This document shows, piece after piece, positions 8,526 to 18,771 of a stretch of DNA of 22,324 bases (the first letter of the stretch is position 1; each line of letters opens with the position of its first letter). Location of the stretch: contig CAJNOQ010002864.1 in NCBI GenBank assembly GCA_905250885.1, positions 1 to 22,324 on the forward strand, given 5' to 3'. Both the position numbers and the translations under genes were made by a program. The DNA comes from Didymodactylos carnosus. Its lineage: Eukaryota; Rotifera; Eurotatoria; Philodinida; Philodinidae. The notes under the pieces were generated by a model, which saw nothing but the letters and a program-made list of their open reading frames with translations, did no database searches and was not told where the DNA came from.

Positions 8526-9968
8526 GCCCTCCTCAGTTATCAATGTTGGAATAAGTTAGTTAACATATCAAAAATCCAAAAATGGAGCAAAATTTCCTTT
8601 TCAGTTTTTTTCTTATTTGAGGATTGTATACAATTGTATACTTGTGCACCGGTTACATTTCACAGTTTTAGTTCAATAAATGCATGTACTTCTCCGTAAC
8701 AGTGAGAATCAACATTATCATCGTCGGAATTGTCGATAGATTGAACAGGGTACGTTCTGCTCACAGTTACACAAATTGTTTCTAACTTTTTGATGTGAAT
8801 ACTGGTGCAGACAATCGTGAAAGTTCTGATTTTTATCATTATTTGTGTGATACATGTGAAACTGACTGTCGACGTAGAATAAGACATGTAAGACAATAAC
8901 GACTTTCATGTTACTTTCAGCAGTACGCTTGCAATCAAAATGAAAGAAAACTTTTATTAACTCGAGAGATTCACGTCTCTCAGTTAACGAGAATTTTGTA
9001 ATCCGCGTCAACAAACATTGCGCGTAGTTAGTTTCGAAATATGTCTTAAACAAGAACAGAGAGAGTCAACAGGTATCTGCAAATTCTGTTTTTATACGAG
9101 CTTACAAAAGATAATTGGAAACAGAGTAGGAATCTCCAAAAATGTGAATGGTATAATATTGAATGGTATAATATATTTGTATTTTATTAGCATGAATTAT
9201 CCGCTACCAAGCTAGAATTTATGCAAAACTGTGGTTTTATTATCAAAAAAATATATAAGTATAATTACAACTTGGTATCAAAGCTGACCGAGAGAATTCA
9301 TGCAGAACTCCTATTATTGCTTAGCCGCCCATAAGGTTTTAAATGACTTTTAAAACTGACTTGTATGAACTGAAGGTCCAGTGTGAAATATATGAGCTAG
9401 GCATTAGCGACCTCTAAATCCTCTGGTAATTTTTGCAGTCTTCTAGTTTTTCCGTTCTTAACTATTAGCCGTTCTAAAAAGCAAGAATCCGGTTTTCTAA
9501 GAAGTCCATAGATTTATATGTCAGTTTTCAGAGAAAGAAACTGGTTTTCCAAAAATCCTCCGGAAAATCGGCTTCGGAAATTTTTCCATAATTGGCTTAT
9601 GCTTGTAGAAAGATAGCTTCAGGTCTTGTCCGTCAAATGGTGAAAACCGCAAGACTTTATCTTTCATTTCCTTCGAGTTATTCAAAAAATAATGACCGAC
9701 CCTGCTTTTTGGAACGGATGGTAGGATGGATAAGAATTTTATAACATTTTTATACATTTACCGTAGAATATAGTTCTTTTTTTTCTTTTGGATAGAGCTA
9801 AATCTGCAAGCTACATTTGTGCTCTTAACTGCACCTTTCATCAGGTCACCAGCCATGAAAAATACGTTTAGAAGATGACTGTATCGGAACTGCTGGAAAT
9901 AAAAAAAAGTGAACGGATTAAAGCGTAGCAGTTGTTAGTACCCATGAGTATTTTTTTCGCATAAAAAT
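8526..9968. other. no gene seen
   Basis: The longest open frame is about 111 codons on the minus strand near 8718-9053. Its Tyr/His/Cys-rich product has no family resemblance and no splice or start context. The sequence is AT-rich with small word repeats only (for example GAATGGTATAATAT twice near 9145-9175). Confidence 0.4.
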
Positions 9969-10190
9969 TCGGTGGACCGCGGTTGACTTTTTCAACCGCG
10001 AAAAACTAGGCATTACGGGGGACCGCATTTTCTGTATTCACCGCGTGCCATCGGTAAAGTAGATTAAAACCGCGGCATTACTTGTTTTTTTTTGCGAAGC
10101 GCGGTCACCCCTAAAACCTAGTTTGTCGCGGTTTAACTGTAACCGGGTTTCACAGCAACTGCAGTAATGTATTCGGGTGGATCGCGGTTG
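9969..10190. repeat. GC-rich foldback repeat with CGCGGTT modules
   Basis: Within AT-rich DNA, CCGCGG or CGCGGT words recur at 9978, 9995, 10039, 10070, 10100, 10127 and 10182. The segment 9993-10028 (AACCGCGAAAAACTAGG, then GGGGGACCGC) pairs with 10099-10135 in reverse complement. A small hairpin, GCGGTTGA...TCAACCGC, lies at 9978-9999. ATTCGGTGGACCGCGGTTG near 9967 recurs as a direct copy, ATTCGGGTGGATCGCGGTTG, near 10170. No coding is present. It is probably a small palindromic transposon relic. Confidence 0.55.
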
Positions 10191-11251
10191 CATAATTAGC
10201 CAAATTATATAATATAAGAAACAATTACGCGTAAAAATTATAAATCAAAACCATGCTCATCATCGTCGAGATCAGTTAGTAGTGGTTTATCATCGATCCA
10301 ATCAACATCATTTTGCAATGATACTTCCTTCCTCATCAAACACATTAACTTCAATACAAAATATATTTTGTTCAATAATGAAAGTTGAGTAAGAAAAATA
10401 TCTTATCTGGTTGTAGAGATCAAACGATGCCGATCACATATAGATTTATTTAAGTTAAGAAAGTGTAGTACAGCAGTGATTGAGATAATTCAGTATTCTC
10501 TTTTTCAGGCGGCTTAAACAACACTCTCTGAGCTCTGATATATATATATATATGTAAAGTCAATTTTCTTTCCAATTGTTACTGGCGACGCCCGAACAGT
10601 CGTCCATGTTGTGTGTTTGAAAGTCCGTCACTGTTGAACGTCAGGACGCTAGTTCGAGTCATGGCTGGGTCAACAAAAAGTATTTCAAAAGAAAAATGTC
10701 GCTTCAGACCATCAGGATGCCACGTCCGGAAAATCGTTTTAGCAAGGATTTTTTTAATGGACAGGTGATGACGTGAACATGCTGTGATTATTCGATTGTG
10801 ATTTGACGTTGAACATCTGCTATTTTTAGTGACAGCATTCTCTAGAAAAGAATATAACACCAAGCACATGTCCAGTGGGGTGTTCAGAGCAAAATAATAT
10901 CTTTATTAATCAAGAGAGTTTCTTCCAGCACACGTACTAACAAAAACTGCTTCTGTAAATTTAGGGTGTCATAAATCTACATACGTTTTAAAAAACCTTA
11001 AAACAATACGATACTTGAGCAAATAGATATGAAAATATCGAGATCGATCTCACCGAATATTTATATCTAGAATCACTTGCACATCTTGTTGTCAAGAGAA
11101 AAAGAAAAGAAAAATATCGACTACTTGATCTAAATTTACATGTAAAAATACGCCTTAGTGTGTAAAGCAGAAACTATTCGTAAATCACTCCTTCCCAGGT
11201 GTCAAGCTCCGTTTCTGTTTTTGTCAAGTTTCTGTTTCAGTTTTCGCATTT
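10191..11251. other. no gene seen; weak tRNA-like word
   Basis: No recognisable coding. A short (TA)n run lies at 10539-10553. CTAGTTCGAGTC near 10650 looks like a pol III B box, but I see no matching A box and no cloverleaf. Confidence 0.4.
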
Positions 11252-11526
11252 CCCAGTCAGTCATGGTGATTTCAGAAAAGCGCAGGAAACTCTGTTTACG
11301 AAAAATTTTACGCGAATAATAACGCGCAGGAAGCTGCGAATGTGTAAAAATAAACCCGAGGAAACGCGCGTTGCCATGGAAATAAAGGCTTCACACGCGT
11401 GTTCCTGCGGTTTATTATTACACAATCGCAGCTTCTTGCGGGTTATTATTCGAAACTCGCTAAACGCGTAAAAGTTTTCGTAAACAGAGTTTCCTGCGCT
11501 TTTCTGGAATGACTGTGGGTCACTGG
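11252..11526. repeat. 275-bp foldback element
   Basis: Nearly the whole segment folds on itself. A perfect 32-bp block at 11273-11304 (starting CAGAAAAGCGCAGGAAACTC) is exactly reverse-complemented at 11475-11506. Pairing continues inward to a loop near 11375-11386 and outward to CCCAGT...ACTGGG at about 11253 and 11526. The right arm carries about 14 extra bases (near 11451-11464). CGCG words are frequent, in contrast to the flanks. No ORF is supported. It lies about 325 bp beyond the 3' end of the decarboxylase gene, so a long 3' read-through would contain a strong hairpin. Confidence 0.8.
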
Positions 11527-11796
11527 GTTTTTCTTTCACCTATTTTTTAGACACACTATAGTCATCGTCGAACGATAGGAGGCCTGTTCAGTCATGTGCA
11601 AACCGCTTCATTATTTCTGATTATGTTTTCGTTCATATTTATCGTTCAAGAAAGAGAAAAAACTCAAAAGAAAAACCTTCTGTATATTCTACAGTACAGA
11701 AGCCCAAAGTAAAAATGTTTTGTTTGAGAATCACTCACATATAATACTCAATAGTTTAACAAAAAAAATCCATTCATATTCATATAATTCAGGCCG

Positions 11797-11830
11797 ATAA
11801 TAATAATGTTTCTGATGAAATTATTATTAC
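11797..11830. repeat. AT-only hairpin just after the decarboxylase stop
   Basis: ATAATAATAAT (11797-11807) and ATTATTATTA (11820-11829) can pair around a 12-base loop, 22 bases past the stop on the minus strand. It would lie in the 3' UTR and also supplies AATAAT, a weak polyadenylation variant. It may simply be low-complexity sequence. Confidence 0.3.
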
Positions 11831-11850
11831 TGTTCTAAAAATTGAACAAT

Positions 11851-13368
11851 CTATCTTTCTTCTATCTTCATTCCTATCTTAACTATTTCATTCACAATAA
11901 AATCAACATGAGTGTTTGTAACTTTAAATGAAACAAATGGAATCCGGAAGAATTTAGGTAATCTGTCTATCGGTGCATAATCTATCATTATTGTTAAATT
12001 TGATTGTAATTCTTTATGAATGTTTGAAGTATAAAATTCAAGTCGTTTAAATAGATGTTCACGATCGGAATTCTGATTGTCATTCAAAATGTCTCTAATT
12101 TGTTCTTTTGTATAATTTTTCAATATATCACTAGGTAAATACCAGAAACATGTATTAACAAAAGAAGGATCTTGTACCATTAGTAGATTGACAGTGTTTT
12201 TCACTTTCATTGTCATATATTGAGCAATTTCAAAAGCATGCTCGACTTTAGCAGCAAAACCATTTGTACCAAAATACATCCAACATAAATATAATTTTAT
12301 CCCATCTGCTCTTCTCCCACAGCCTAAGGTAAAATCGCCTATATCGTATTCACCACCGTGAAACAGATATTGTGCATTTAATGAATTTTCCGATAATATT
12401 GTCTTGTTATAAGTCAATAAAACAGAACACTGTATCGGTACACCTAGTAATTTATGTGGATTTATGTTGATTGATTGTACGTTAGCTAATCCGTTAATGA
12501 GATGTTTGTAACGTTTAGAAAAAATTACTGGTCCTCCCCACGAAGCATCTACATGACACCATAATCCATACTTTGCACATATCTTTGAAATCTCGTTAAT
12601 ATTGTCAAACGCTCCTAAAACTGTTGTTCCAGCAGTACAATTGACAAAGAATGGTTGATGTCCATCTTGTAATGATTTTTTAATTTTCTCTTCCAGTTCT
12701 TCCGGATCCATCTTACCTTCTGGTGCTTTAATTTTGATGACTTGATCTAGCCCGATACCCATTACCATAGCACCTTTATCAATAGAATAATGACCATGTG
12801 CTGATGTAAATACTATCAATGGTTTGCTCTCCGACAAAACCATTCCTTTATGTTTAATCGATTTTAGTAAATAATTTCTCGCAGTGACCATAGCTGTCAA
12901 AATCGACTGACTGCCACCTGGATTAAGAAACCCACCACCGTCAACGAAACCAACAAATTTACACATTTCATCAATACATCTCTTTTCCATTAATGTTACT
13001 ACCGGACTGACATTATAAACATGAGCATTAGTGTTTAAAGTAGCAATGATTAATTCGGCCATGATTCCTATAGGTGACGTACTAGCATATAATTTGTCTA
13101 GAAAGAGTGGATGTTGTGTGTTTGGTGAATAATCCAAAATCATTTTCATCATATTCACCATTTCAGTAGGAGTACTACCATTATCATCTAAATTTAGTCC
13201 ACCTAATTTTTCCATTAGTTCTTCAGGTGAAGGAACATTGCCAACTTTTAATAACGGAGCTGTTGAACTGAACTTATTACAAATCATCGATTTCATTGTA
13301 TCCAGCCAGCAATTCAATTGTTCTGTTTCATCATTCATGGAAACACTATCACATTTAGACTTTAACAT
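11851..13368 (-). CDS. PLP-dependent group II decarboxylase, GAD/CSAD-like
   Basis: This is a complete 505-residue, single-exon gene (start ATG 13366-13368, stop TAG 11851-11853). The family decarboxylates acidic amino acids such as glutamate, aspartate or cysteine sulfinate. Visible landmarks: HPLFLDKLYASTSP (86-99, substrate-side loop), SPVVTLMEK (121-129), FLNPGGSQSI (147-156), GHYSIDKGA with the PLP-stacking His193, TAGTTVLGAFD (245-255), HVDASWGG with Asp274 pairing the PLP nitrogen, NINPHKLLGV with the PLP-binding Lys306, IGDFTLGCGRRADG (343-356) and a C-terminal FFR (Arg475) where GAD binds the substrate carboxylate. Length matches CSAD and GAD without the long neuronal GAD N-terminus. 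The substrate pocket reads NTNAHVYNVSP, which departs from the aromatic-rich GAD and CSAD versions, so the substrate is uncertain. There is no targeting signal, so it is cytosolic. Lack of introns suggests a retrocopy or acquired gene, but codon use looks like the neighbourhood. Confidence 0.93.
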   Translation of the reverse strand: MLKSKCDSVSMNDETEQLNCWLDTMKSMICNKFSSTAPLLKVGNVPSPEELMEKLGGLNLDDNGSTPTEMVNMMKMILDYSPNTQHPLFLDKLYASTSPIGIMAELIIATLNTNAHVYNVSPVVTLMEKRCIDEMCKFVGFVDGGGFLNPGGSQSILTAMVTARNYLLKSIKHKGMVLSESKPLIVFTSAHGHYSIDKGAMVMGIGLDQVIKIKAPEGKMDPEELEEKIKKSLQDGHQPFFVNCTAGTTVLGAFDNINEISKICAKYGLWCHVDASWGGPVIFSKRYKHLINGLANVQSININPHKLLGVPIQCSVLLTYNKTILSENSLNAQYLFHGGEYDIGDFTLGCGRRADGIKLYLCWMYFGTNGFAAKVEHAFEIAQYMTMKVKNTVNLLMVQDPSFVNTCFWYLPSDILKNYTKEQIRDILNDNQNSDREHLFKRLEFYTSNIHKELQSNLTIMIDYAPIDRLPKFFRIPFVSFKVTNTHVDFIVNEIVKIGMKIEER

Positions 13369-14633
13369 TTTGACTTGTTATCTTAATAACTTTGAAGTTC
13401 TCAGTTCTTTTATGGAATGATTGTTGCGATTAATAGTTAAATTGGGTGGTAAGAATAATTATAAATGTACTGAGAAATAACCGACGCATAAGAACGTGAT
13501 AAATGTGTGACTAGCTATATTTATGTCAAATTCATTCTCATTCTCATATAAGTCATATCCAAACAGAAAGAAAGAAACAAAGTATGAGAGAGCAAGAGTT
13601 ATATTACTGCCGTCTATGGTTCGTGTATTGTAAGTGGAATACATCAGTATAGAAACGTTAAAAAAAGAAGGGAGGTACAACAGTCCGTGTATTAGTTATA
13701 ACTACAAAGTGATGTAACATTCAAGAATCGTAAAGAACAGAAAAGAAAACTAAAATAATAAAAAAATAACTCAGAGATAGAGAAAAAATAAAATAAAAAT
13801 AAAAAAGAAATGTTTTTTGCTATTGTTCTTTATTCTTTTCTCTTCGCTCTTTTCTTCTTCAATGCATGGGATACATCTATTACTCTCTCTCATCGATCAT
13901 CTTATACTCAACTCTCTCTTTGTATTATGTGAATATATGTATATACATCTTGTCGTTCATCGAAAGGGAGAAAAAGAGTGCAGTAGAAGCATGATAAAAA
14001 GAAGGAGACGGACGTGTTTATCATATGGTGTTGCAGGCATCGTTGTTTTTGTTTTAAAATAAAACGGCCACAAAATACGGTCAGTCTACGGAGAATAGTC
14101 AAAACCGCTTCCAACCTGACGAACTCATCAGCGGTAACTAATACGGTAATATTAGCCGCATAAAATTTCACTATGCCTGTAGACGGTGATAACTCGATTT
14201 CACTTCAACAAGTCATTCATAATTTATCTATATGTCAGCAAAATTAAAATGAGCACAGACGCCAAATAACAGAAGAAATTCCGAGAACTATGACGCAAAT
14301 GAATACACGAATCAGAGAATATACTCAAAGAGCTAATAACCAAATAAAGCAATTAAAAGCCCAGACAGATACACAAATTGATTGGATATGGAGAGAACAG
14401 CATCCTCTGGAAGATGAAAGTGATGAAGCCATTTTTTATCGATGCTGGCGAGTTGTGAACTGTCTAAATTTGTAAAGCACAGTCCACTCTACAAAACTAG
14501 CGGAAAAGAAAAGTGTTATTGTTTTCTCTTTCACCGGTTTAAATCCGTATGCAGATGGTGTGGAAAAAACTAAAAAAGTAGCGAAAAAATGCACCTTTTT
14601 GGTACTTGTCAGTTGAGAGTACCTTCGCTGTAC
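13369..14633. other. upstream flank of the decarboxylase; A-rich stretch; no other gene
   Basis: On the minus strand this is the promoter side of the decarboxylase. A TATA-like ATAAATATAG occurs near 13515-13524, about 150 bp upstream of the ATG, which is suggestive only. Bases 13737-13811 form an A-rich low-complexity run of AAAATAAAA units. ORFs of 60-87 codons occur on both strands with no recognisable product. Confidence 0.4.
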
Positions 14634-14937
14634 TCAAATTATTTTTCAGCAAATAAATGTAATACAAGACATAAATATATAGGATGACAGAGAACTTTAG
14701 ACGCTATCAGAATATATAATTACTTTTATAAAAAGCAATTTCTATAGCGATGATAAATTTAAAAAGCAAGTTGAAGAAATAGTAACAAAATGCAGTCTGC
14801 GGGAATCTGACAATGTGGGGCCGTCATTACGCTCAATTTGTTTTTCAGCAAATAAATGTAAGATAAGATATAAATATATAGAATTGTAGAGACTTGCAAG
14901 CGCTATCAGAATATGGGGTCACTTTTGTAAAAGTATG
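14634..14937. repeat. two diverged direct repeats about 198 bp apart
   Basis: The segments 14634-14739 and 14832-14937 share TTTTTCAGCAAATAAATGTAA, then ATAAATATATAGRAT, then CGCTATCAGAATAT, then ACTTTT(A/G)TAAAA, in the same order and spacing. The approximately 100-bp copies are diverged, so the duplication is old. The spacer shows no coding. It could be two copies of a short dispersed element or a decayed tandem array. Confidence 0.65.
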
Positions 14938-15760
14938 TTTTCGTAAGGAAAATATCTTAAAAATACTGTGTGCAACTATTTTTTTCCACGAGGATATATG
15001 TGAAGCACAAGTATTACGTTCAGGAAGCAGTAATATTATTATTGCAAACGTGCATTCATTCATCCGCATCAGTTTTGTGTTTGTAAAATGCGATAAGGAA
15101 AGAAAGAAAGAATAGTGAAATAAATAATCGGAATGGTTATTGACACCTCTACACGGTGGAAAACTATAGTTATTGTCATCCACGTTTTTTGTCACCTAGA
15201 GCTATTGACACCTTATTTCAATTATAAGCGCCATTTGTTGTTGACGCTCTTGCGTCATGAGCTTGACTTTCGAAAAATTTTATATGCATTATTTTTGTAC
15301 AAATTCGTGATTTCTTAGTGTGGAATAACTTTGACTTTTTAGCAATTGTAGCGAAGGGTAAAGTAAGTTACAACGAAACTTAATGCTATAAATCCATTTT
15401 CGCCCGTCAGCATTACTAATACAGAGCCACGATCAACGGAATAATTACGTGCAAGTTCTCAGTTCTATAGATAACATAGATATTCCTCTTTAGTGCCCTC
15501 TATTATTCGTTTACTTTACATTCACAGATTTTTGTTATTCGTATGTGTAAGGCCACGCCGTCGCTTCCTTTCTTCTTCTTCATTTTGAAAATAAAATTAA
15601 AAAACAACTGAAAACCGAGTTTGACTGAAGAGAGTGCTTCCTCCTACTAACACTGGTGAGCGGACTCGTGTTCGAATGGTTGTCAAAAAATTATTATTAA
15701 ATTAACAACAACATCATGGGATTATATCAAAACTGATTAATGTGACAAAATTTATTCACT
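14938..15760. other. no gene seen
   Basis: Antisense ORFs overlap on both strands near 14845-15195 with unconvincing products. No RNA gene or repeat of note was found. Confidence 0.4.
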
Positions 15761-15913
15761 AGAATTGACGTCAGTCGATTCGTAGTGCTTGACACTAATA
15801 TTTATTTGTTAAAATTACTAAAGTAGAAAATTATTTTAGAATTGACCTTGTCGATTCGTAGTGCTTGCACTTGATAAAATTTGGTTAAAAAATTGAGTAA
15901 TATAGAAAAAGTA
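15761..15913. repeat. two tandem copies of a 77-bp unit
   Basis: Copy one starts AGAATTGACGTCAGTCGATT (15761) and copy two starts AGAATTGACCTTGTCGATTC (15838). Both continue through CGATTCGTAGTGCTTG and an AT-rich tail with TTAAAA and TAGAAAA. This is a partial tandem duplication, clearly diverged in its second half. Confidence 0.6.
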
Positions 15914-16904
15914 CTACATCAAAGAACGTTTTTTCACGCGTTAAAAAAGTATATCTAAAATATTCAACTGAATTAAATAGTAAACTATCAATACGTCACA
16001 GCTGTCTAAGACCACTTCACATACAACTCTTCCACACATGAACTTGCATCTGTACTTCCCTCTGTTAACCTCAAACCAAACGAAAACAATAGAGTATCGC
16101 ATTCGCTTTTTTTAAAGGGATTTAGTAACTTATTAGAGCGAGAAATGTTAGAATCGTCAATCAGAAGTTAACATGATTGATGAAGAAGAAGAGGGCTAGA
16201 CAGATGAGAGCTTGCACGAGGAATGAAGATGCAAAATAGCTGTATTAAAAACGATTATTTTCAGTTTTGATTAATATTCGCAGCAAGAAACTGCTTCTGC
16301 AGTAAGTTATTTGCCAAAGGTGAGTAAAAACTGTTTTTGTTTTGAGATTTGTCAGCAGTTAGATAGAATAATATCAAGAAGCATGAGTTGACTCATATTC
16401 ATGCAGCAATTGGGAAAGTGGAAGTAATAATGCAACATAGCTATATAAAGCAGACTGATGTGGCGAATGTACGGCGTGAAATGGAAGAGTTTTGTCGTAT
16501 CATCTGTAGACTAAATAGTTCTTCGCTTAGATTATCTCGATTGTGAGGCTAATTTCATTTCGTTACTCCTGTTTTTCACAACCGCTTTAGGCAAATTCAC
16601 GTTTAACGATAATATAGTTTACCATCCAAATTATACGTTGTGCTAGGAGAAAAGGATGTGAATGTAGACTATTGTGTACAAAGTGGCCAACTTTTCTTTT
16701 ACCGGATATCAAATATTAGCAGTTTTGTGGGAAAAGAGTCGAGAAAGTGCAAAGTGCAATGTACAAGTGATTGTTTTTTCAAACAAAGCAGAGAAAAATT
16801 TGGAAATTATTAGCAAGTTGGTGCAGTCCAATGGCCACTGAAATCGGATTTCTCATTGCATCTGTGCCCCGCATTAGTAGAGCATTAGATAGCGTGTCCA
16901 AGGC
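15914..16904. other. no gene seen
   Basis: AT-rich with stops in all frames. Short open frames do not resemble proteins. No repeat beyond short words. Confidence 0.4.
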
Positions 16905-16978
16905 TATCACGCGACCGCCGTTGGCGGGATTCGAACTCTGTATCTTTGAAGTACGTTGTCTGCCCACTAACCGACTGA
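16905..16978 (-). repeat. degenerate tRNA-like sequence (possible SINE head)
   Basis: On the minus strand, TCAGTCGGTTAGTGGGC (about 16961-16977) matches a pol III A box / D-arm. GAGTTCGAATCCC (about 16926-16938) matches a B box / T-loop, with tRNA-like spacing between them. The acceptor arm does not pair, the T-stem pairs poorly, and the putative anticodon stem keeps only about three pairs. It is therefore not a working tRNA. It is most likely the promoter head of a tRNA-derived SINE or a tRNA relic. It abuts the large inverted repeat exactly at its left boundary. Confidence 0.5.
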
Positions 16979-17758
16979 CGAGGGAACATATCCAACAGTC
17001 AAATCGCTAGGGACTTGAAACATATTGAAACATAGTGGACTATAGGTTATTTTTGGTGCTCAATCCGAATATCGATACGAGAGTGGCTAATATGGGCTCT
17101 GAGACTCGATTTTCTAGGAAACCAGATTTTACACAGTCAAAAGCCTTTTTTGATCCGCCCGTCTTGTAGAGCACACCAAACCACTTATAGGACAGTAGTT
17201 TTTTCTCTTTTGGACCGACTTTTTGTCGAATTGTAGGCTTAGTTTTGATTTTTTTAACTTTCGGTATGCGCCTTCTTTCAGATCAGAAGTCGACATACTT
17301 TAGGTTATAGCAGGACAGATGCTTTTTATTTAACCCGAAGGGACCTCTGTCCTGCCTTTGGTTTATCTGCTGAGCAGTTAGATAATAGATTCGAGTTTCC
17401 ACTATAAAAAGTCTAGCTATGTTCTTTTATCTAGAGAAAGAAAATGAAAGGTTCCTTTTTGAGGAGAAAGTCTTAGGCAAAAAATCAAAACTAAGCCTAC
17501 AATTCGACTAAAAATCGGTCCAAAAGAGAAAAAACTAGTCTTTTATAAGTAGTTTGGTGTGCTCTACAAGACGAGCGGATCAAAAAAATTTTGGACCGAA
17601 AAAGTTTTTGACTGTGTAAAACCTGGTTTCCTAGAAAATCGAGTCTCAGAGTCCATATTAGTCACTCTCGTATCGATATTCGGATTCAGCACCAGAAATA
17701 ACCTATAGTCCACTATGTTTCAAAACTAGCGATTTGACAGTTGAATATGTTCCCTCGT
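16978..17758. repeat. 781-bp inverted repeat with arms of about 280 bp
   Basis: The left arm (16978-17254) and right arm (17479-17758) match in reverse complement. Shared blocks include ACGAGGGAACATAT at the outer ends, ACATAGTGGACTATAGGTTA, ATCCGAATATCGATACGAGA, TTTTCTAGGAAACCAG and GCCTACAATTCGAC (inner, right-arm strand). The right arm has an extra piece of about 17 bases near 17592-17608. The 224-bp loop (17255-17478) has no ORF but a small hairpin, AGCAGGACAG...CTGTCCTGC, around 17310-17356. The two outer boundaries are followed by unrelated sequences (tRNA-like on the left, U2-like on the right). The structure would give a very long double-stranded RNA if transcribed. Confidence 0.85.
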
Positions 17759-17783
17759 GAACCGAGCTGCTCGACAAATAGTT

Positions 17784-17813
17784 TGATCTTAGCCGAAAAG
17801 GCCTAGAAACGAG
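17784..17813 (-). ncRNA. U2 snRNA 5'-end-like fragment
   Basis: The minus strand reads TCGTTTCTAGGCCTTTTCGG then CTAAGATCA. This matches the conserved 5' stem-loop I region of U2 spliceosomal RNA (CUUCUCGGCCUUUUGGCUAAGAUCA) with two substitutions and one inserted C. The match stops there. The branch-site recognition segment that should follow (GUGUAGUA) is absent, so this is a truncated copy and not a U2 gene. It lies 25 bp outside the right end of the large inverted repeat and points toward it. Confidence 0.5.
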
Positions 17814-18347
17814 TACATATTTTGTAAATAATAACAAGAATAGAAAATTTTACCAAGTTCATCGATGCATTTTGAACATCTTAATTTACCACTAACCGAT
17901 AATACACGACTTTTTGGCGGTGGCACCTATAGAGAAATGAACCTGTCAGTAGAAATATCTTCATCATGTAATCCACAAAAAGTTCTAAGGTTAATAGATT
18001 TTCCATAATCCTTTCAGAAAAAATAATCTGCGTCAAAATATTTCTGATATTTATATGTGAAAAAATTCCATGACATGATCCTCAGAACATCTACCGAAAA
18101 GGGCCGTAGTTTTGCTAAATACGAAAATCCAGAAATCTTTTTAACTAGTATAAGTGGTAGGGTAATGACTTATCGTGGTGCTCCAAAATCAACTGCTTTC
18201 CTTTCGGGATGCGCTAAGACAATGATCTCTTGGTGCGACCTTGTAAGAGAGAACAATACAGGCTCATGATCAAACTACAGATTATGTATGTTTGTCTCTT
18301 CGAAAACTAAAAGAAACCCTTTGAAAATATAAAAATTTTCACGTTAC
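17814..18347 (-). other. no gene seen; downstream side of the kinase fragment
   Basis: If the donor at 18346-18347 is real, this would be intron on the minus strand, but I cannot find a following exon. A 70-codon plus-strand ORF at 18057-18269 has no recognisable product. Confidence 0.35.
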
Positions 18348-18771
18348 CTGGTTGAGGTATCCCCGGTTGTGATTGTTTAGATGTGAAAAGATGTACTATT
18401 TTTTGGCCTGGTTGGGCACAGCTTGTAGAAGGCAGTTTAGAATCTTTTTCGGGTTGGCCACAGGCCGATAAATGTTCTTGACCAATTGGTTTTGGAGAAG
18501 GAGGCGCTTGTTTTGCCAGAGTAGCTTTGAATTGAGTTTCTATTAAATCACGTTTTATATCAGCGAATCTTGGTCTGTTTTTTGGTAATTTTGACATGAT
18601 CTTTACCATCAAAAGCCAGTACTCGTCGCTGCACTGAGTGGGTTGCTGTAATATTTCACCGTTTGTGACTTTCGTACGGACATCATCGTCTTTTTCTACT
18701 TTAGACCATGGCATTGAACCTTTTGAATATGCTTCCCACATGAGAACACCCATTGAATACATAGGGGTCCT
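18348..18771 (-). pseudogene. tyrosine-kinase-like C-lobe exon, damaged
   Basis: From Met 18762 the minus strand gives MYSMGVLMWEAYSKGSMPW, then DDVRTKVTNGE, CSDEYWLLMVKIMSK and KNRPRFADIKRDL. This is kinase subdomains IX to XI, including the conserved Arg in NRPRF. A Pro/Gln-rich tail (APPSPKP, QPGIPQP) runs to a plausible donor CCAG/GTAACG at 18348/18347. The residues just before MYSMG read T-P where kinases have S-D-V, so the invariant subdomain IX Asp is missing. The frame hits a TAA three codons further upstream. The APE, DFG and HRD motifs are not readable in this frame. No ATP-binding part is fused, so it cannot encode an active kinase alone. Confidence 0.75.

Noticed and set aside
8718-9053. 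111-codon minus-strand ORF
   Set aside because: The product is Tyr/His/Cys-biased with no motif, and a second overlapping minus-strand frame is open too.
7870-11216. Shared phrase CTTCC(A/C)AGGTGTCAA(A/G)CTCC at about 7872 and 11190
   Set aside because: Only about 25 bases long with no flanking similarity; too short to define a repeat family.
18057-18269. Possible antisense kinase catalytic loop (HQEIIV ... DFG on the minus strand)
   Set aside because: It would lie downstream of the C-lobe, lacks the invariant residues and is followed by a stop.
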